A stretch of DNA of 64,000 bases from an uncultured Rhodopila sp. (GTDB lineage: Bacteria; Pseudomonadota; Alphaproteobacteria; Acetobacterales; Acetobacteraceae), in the NCBI GenBank assembly GCA_903932145.1, contig CAIZFE010000004.1:299402-363401 (forward strand), written 5' to 3'. Shown here in pieces: positions 62,453-64,000 of this stretch (positions are counted from its first letter, which is position 1; each line of letters begins with the position of its first letter). The translations under genes and the position numbers were made by a program. The notes beneath the pieces are model-generated. The model saw only the letters and a list, made by a program, of their open reading frames with translations. It had not been told where the DNA came from and ran no database searches.

Positions 62453-64000
62453 GTGCGCCATAACCTGACCATCGCGTCCAAATTAGCCATCGCCTATGGT
62501 TTGTTTCTGGCACCGATCGGCTATCTGGGATTCCAAATGGCATCCGACAAAGAAGCCGATATCGCCTTTGCCCAAAAAGAATTAATCGGCGTGCGCTATA
62601 TCGCGGAGGTGCGCGTCGTGCAGGATGCGATCGTGCGCGGCGGCGATCTGACCGGCCTGATCGAGCGGGTCAAAGCCAATCAACAGGATCGCGGCGCCGA
62701 CCTGAAGACCGCCGGGGCAACGACGTTTCTGATCAAGACGCTGACTGGCAACAACCGGCCCGGTTCGGCTCAGGCGGCAGCCGATCTCATCGGCAAGGCG
62801 GCCGACGGCTCCAATCTCACGCTCGATCCAAACCTTGACAGTTTTTATACGCAGGACGTTTTGACAGTGAAGGTGCCGACCGCCATCGCTGCTTTCGCTG
62901 CCCTGTCGGACACCCTGGCGGGGATCGCGGGGCGAGAGGTCACCGTCGCCGATCAGGTTGCCATCGGCGTTCAGGTCGGGACCCTGCAGCCGACGATGGA
63001 TGGAATGGCCGCCGACATCGACAGCGCGATCGGGGGAAACCCCGACAACTCGGTGGATGATGCGGTCACCGCGTCCGCCGCCAAGGTCGCCGACATGGCG
63101 AAGCCGGCGCTGACCGCTTTGTCCGATCATACCAAGGCGGCCGGCGCTCCGGCCATCGTCCGCCCCCTGCTCGATGCCATAACAACCCTGGGCGCAGCCG
63201 ATGCCGGCGAACTTGAACATCTGCTGGACGCGCGCGTCGCGCATTTGCGCCTGGTCGAAATCGTCAGCGCCTGCGCGGCGGTCTTCATGTTCCTCGCCGC
63301 CGTGCTCTACGGGCTGATTGTCGTGCAGCGTGGCACGATCGTTCCGTTGCGGGCTTTGACGGCCACCATGCGCAAGCTGGCAGACCGTGACCTGAGCGTC
63401 GAAATCGGTGGACTGGGCCGCGGCGACGAGGTTGGCGACATGGCGCGTGCCGTTGAAGTCTTCAAGCAGAACGCGATCTCCGCTGATGCGCTGGAGGCAT
63501 CGGCATCTGCCGACCGCTCCGCCCGCGAGCGACGGCAGATCGCGATGGACCGGCACACCCAGGATTTCGGCACATCGATTGTCGGCGTGATGGGTGGATT
63601 GACTGCCTCGGCCGAAGGCATGCGCAAGGCCGCCGGGTCCATGTCGGAGGCAGCCGGTGACGTGCGCGCGGGCGCCAACAGCACCGCCGAAGGGGCCGCG
63701 CATTCCTCACATCAACTCACGTCTGTGGCAGCCGCCATTGAGGAAATGACCAGCAGCGTCGCTGAAATCGCGCGCCAGGCATCGACAACCTCGCAGATGA
63801 CGCGCGCGGCGGTGCAACGGGCCGAGGTCAGTCAGACCACGATGCAGGGGCTGTCCGATTCCACCGCCCGGATCGGCGATGTGGTACGACTGATCAGTGA
63901 CATTGCCAGCCAGACCAACCTGCTGGCGCTGAATGCGACGATCGAGGCAGCGCGGGCCGGCGAGGCCGGCAAGGGGTTCGCGGTCGTCGCGGCCGAGGTG
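62453..64000 (+). CDS. Methyl-accepting chemotaxis protein (partial, runs off window)
   Basis: The first 516 codons of a transmembrane chemoreceptor are present. The GTG at 62453 is the only suitable start in frame and has GGAA upstream. A first membrane helix is near residues 8-26, a helical periplasmic sensor domain spans about 30-255 and a second helix is near 262-284. HAMP follows ([20 protein letters not shown]), then adaptation helices and the signalling tip [20 protein letters not shown] with [17 protein letters not shown] at the edge. The receptor signals through CheA/CheW, which are not in the window, to CheY at 55106. Its ligand is unknown. Confidence 0.95.
   Translation, partial: MRHNLTIASKLAIAYGLFLAPIGYLGFQMASDKEADIAFAQKELIGVRYIAEVRVVQDAIVRGGDLTGLIERVKANQQDRGADLKTAGATTFLIKTLTGNNRPGSAQAAADLIGKAADGSNLTLDPNLDSFYTQDVLTVKVPTAIAAFAALSDTLAGIAGREVTVADQVAIGVQVGTLQPTMDGMAADIDSAIGGNPDNSVDDAVTASAAKVADMAKPALTALSDHTKAAGAPAIVRPLLDAITTLGAADAGELEHLLDARVAHLRLVEIVSACAAVFMFLAAVLYGLIVVQRGTIVPLRALTATMRKLADRDLSVEIGGLGRGDEVGDMARAVEVFKQNAISADALEASASADRSARERRQIAMDRHTQDFGTSIVGVMGGLTASAEGMRKAAGSMSEAAGDVRAGANSTAEGAAHSSHQLTSVAAAIEEMTSSVAEIARQASTTSQMTRAAVQRAEVSQTTMQGLSDSTARIGDVVRLISDIASQTNLLALNATIEAARAGEAGKGFAVVAAEV

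Noticed and set aside
1..64000. CRISPR arrays, tRNA and rRNA genes, insertion sequences and prophage genes
   Set aside because: I looked for regularly spaced direct repeats, tRNA-like cloverleaf ends, transposase or integrase motifs and found none that could be supported.

Overview
The window is GC-rich chromosomal DNA of an alphaproteobacterium, most likely from the Rhodospirillales/Acetobacteraceae side. The case rests on the alphaproteobacterial flagellar regulators FlbT and FlaF, a DUF6468 protein and a MotE-like protein in the fliL-fliM operon, an HWE/HisKA_2-type histidine kinase, and dispersed GTCATG...CATGAC palindromic repeats. The taxonomic call is inference from gene content. No rRNA, tRNA, CRISPR array or transposase was seen.

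Region 1 (1-18753) is metabolic and signalling accessory DNA. On the minus strand, a CoA-transferase, an unrecognised 358-residue protein and a UGSC-motif selenoprotein form a compact operon, followed by the N-terminal part of a xanthine-dehydrogenase-type [2Fe-2S] protein that runs off the window. The selenoprotein reads through an in-frame UGA (1124-1126) that is followed at once by a SECIS-like hairpin, so ordinary gene calling would truncate it. Then come a GNAT acetyltransferase, a single-domain response regulator with an HWE-type kinase, a GT87-like membrane glycosyltransferase, a monooxygenase-fold protein with an alpha/beta hydrolase, a TfoX-N protein, a hybrid histidine kinase broken by a frameshift, the NAD(P)HX repair enzyme Nnr, malonyl-CoA decarboxylase and a DinB/maleylpyruvate-isomerase-like protein.

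Region 2 (18812-33213) is the first flagellar block. The minus strand carries fliK, flgD, fliF, fliG, fliH, fliN, a receiver-less sigma-54 activator (FlbD/FleQ type, with GAFFGA in place of GAFTGA) and flhA. Divergently, flgE, flgK, flbT and flgL lie on the plus strand. Directly behind flgL is a translationally coupled pair, a PLP-dependent decarboxylase and an ATP-grasp protein, that is not part of any flagellar system I know. An RpoH-type sigma factor with an acidic insertion and a C-terminal extension follows.

Region 3 (37737-47051) holds a minus-strand group (a lytic transglycosylase, two coupled unknown proteins and two small unknowns) and a plus-strand c-di-GMP module: a PAS-GGDEF-EAL protein with both active sites degenerate, a receiver-EAL phosphodiesterase with an intact EAL site, and a hybrid kinase with receiver and HPt domains that overlaps it.

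Region 4 (47580-64000) is the second flagellar and chemotaxis block: flagellin, flaF, a DUF1217 protein, a TPR glycosyltransferase, fliL, fliM, a DUF6468 protein, motE, cheY, cheZ, a large secreted protein of unknown role, fliO and fliP, then a PAS protein and a truncated methyl-accepting chemotaxis protein. Together these encode much of the export gate, MS/C-ring, hook, filament and switch control. FliI, FliJ, FliQ, FliR, FlhB, FliE, the rod and P/L-ring genes and MotAB are not in the window and must lie elsewhere.
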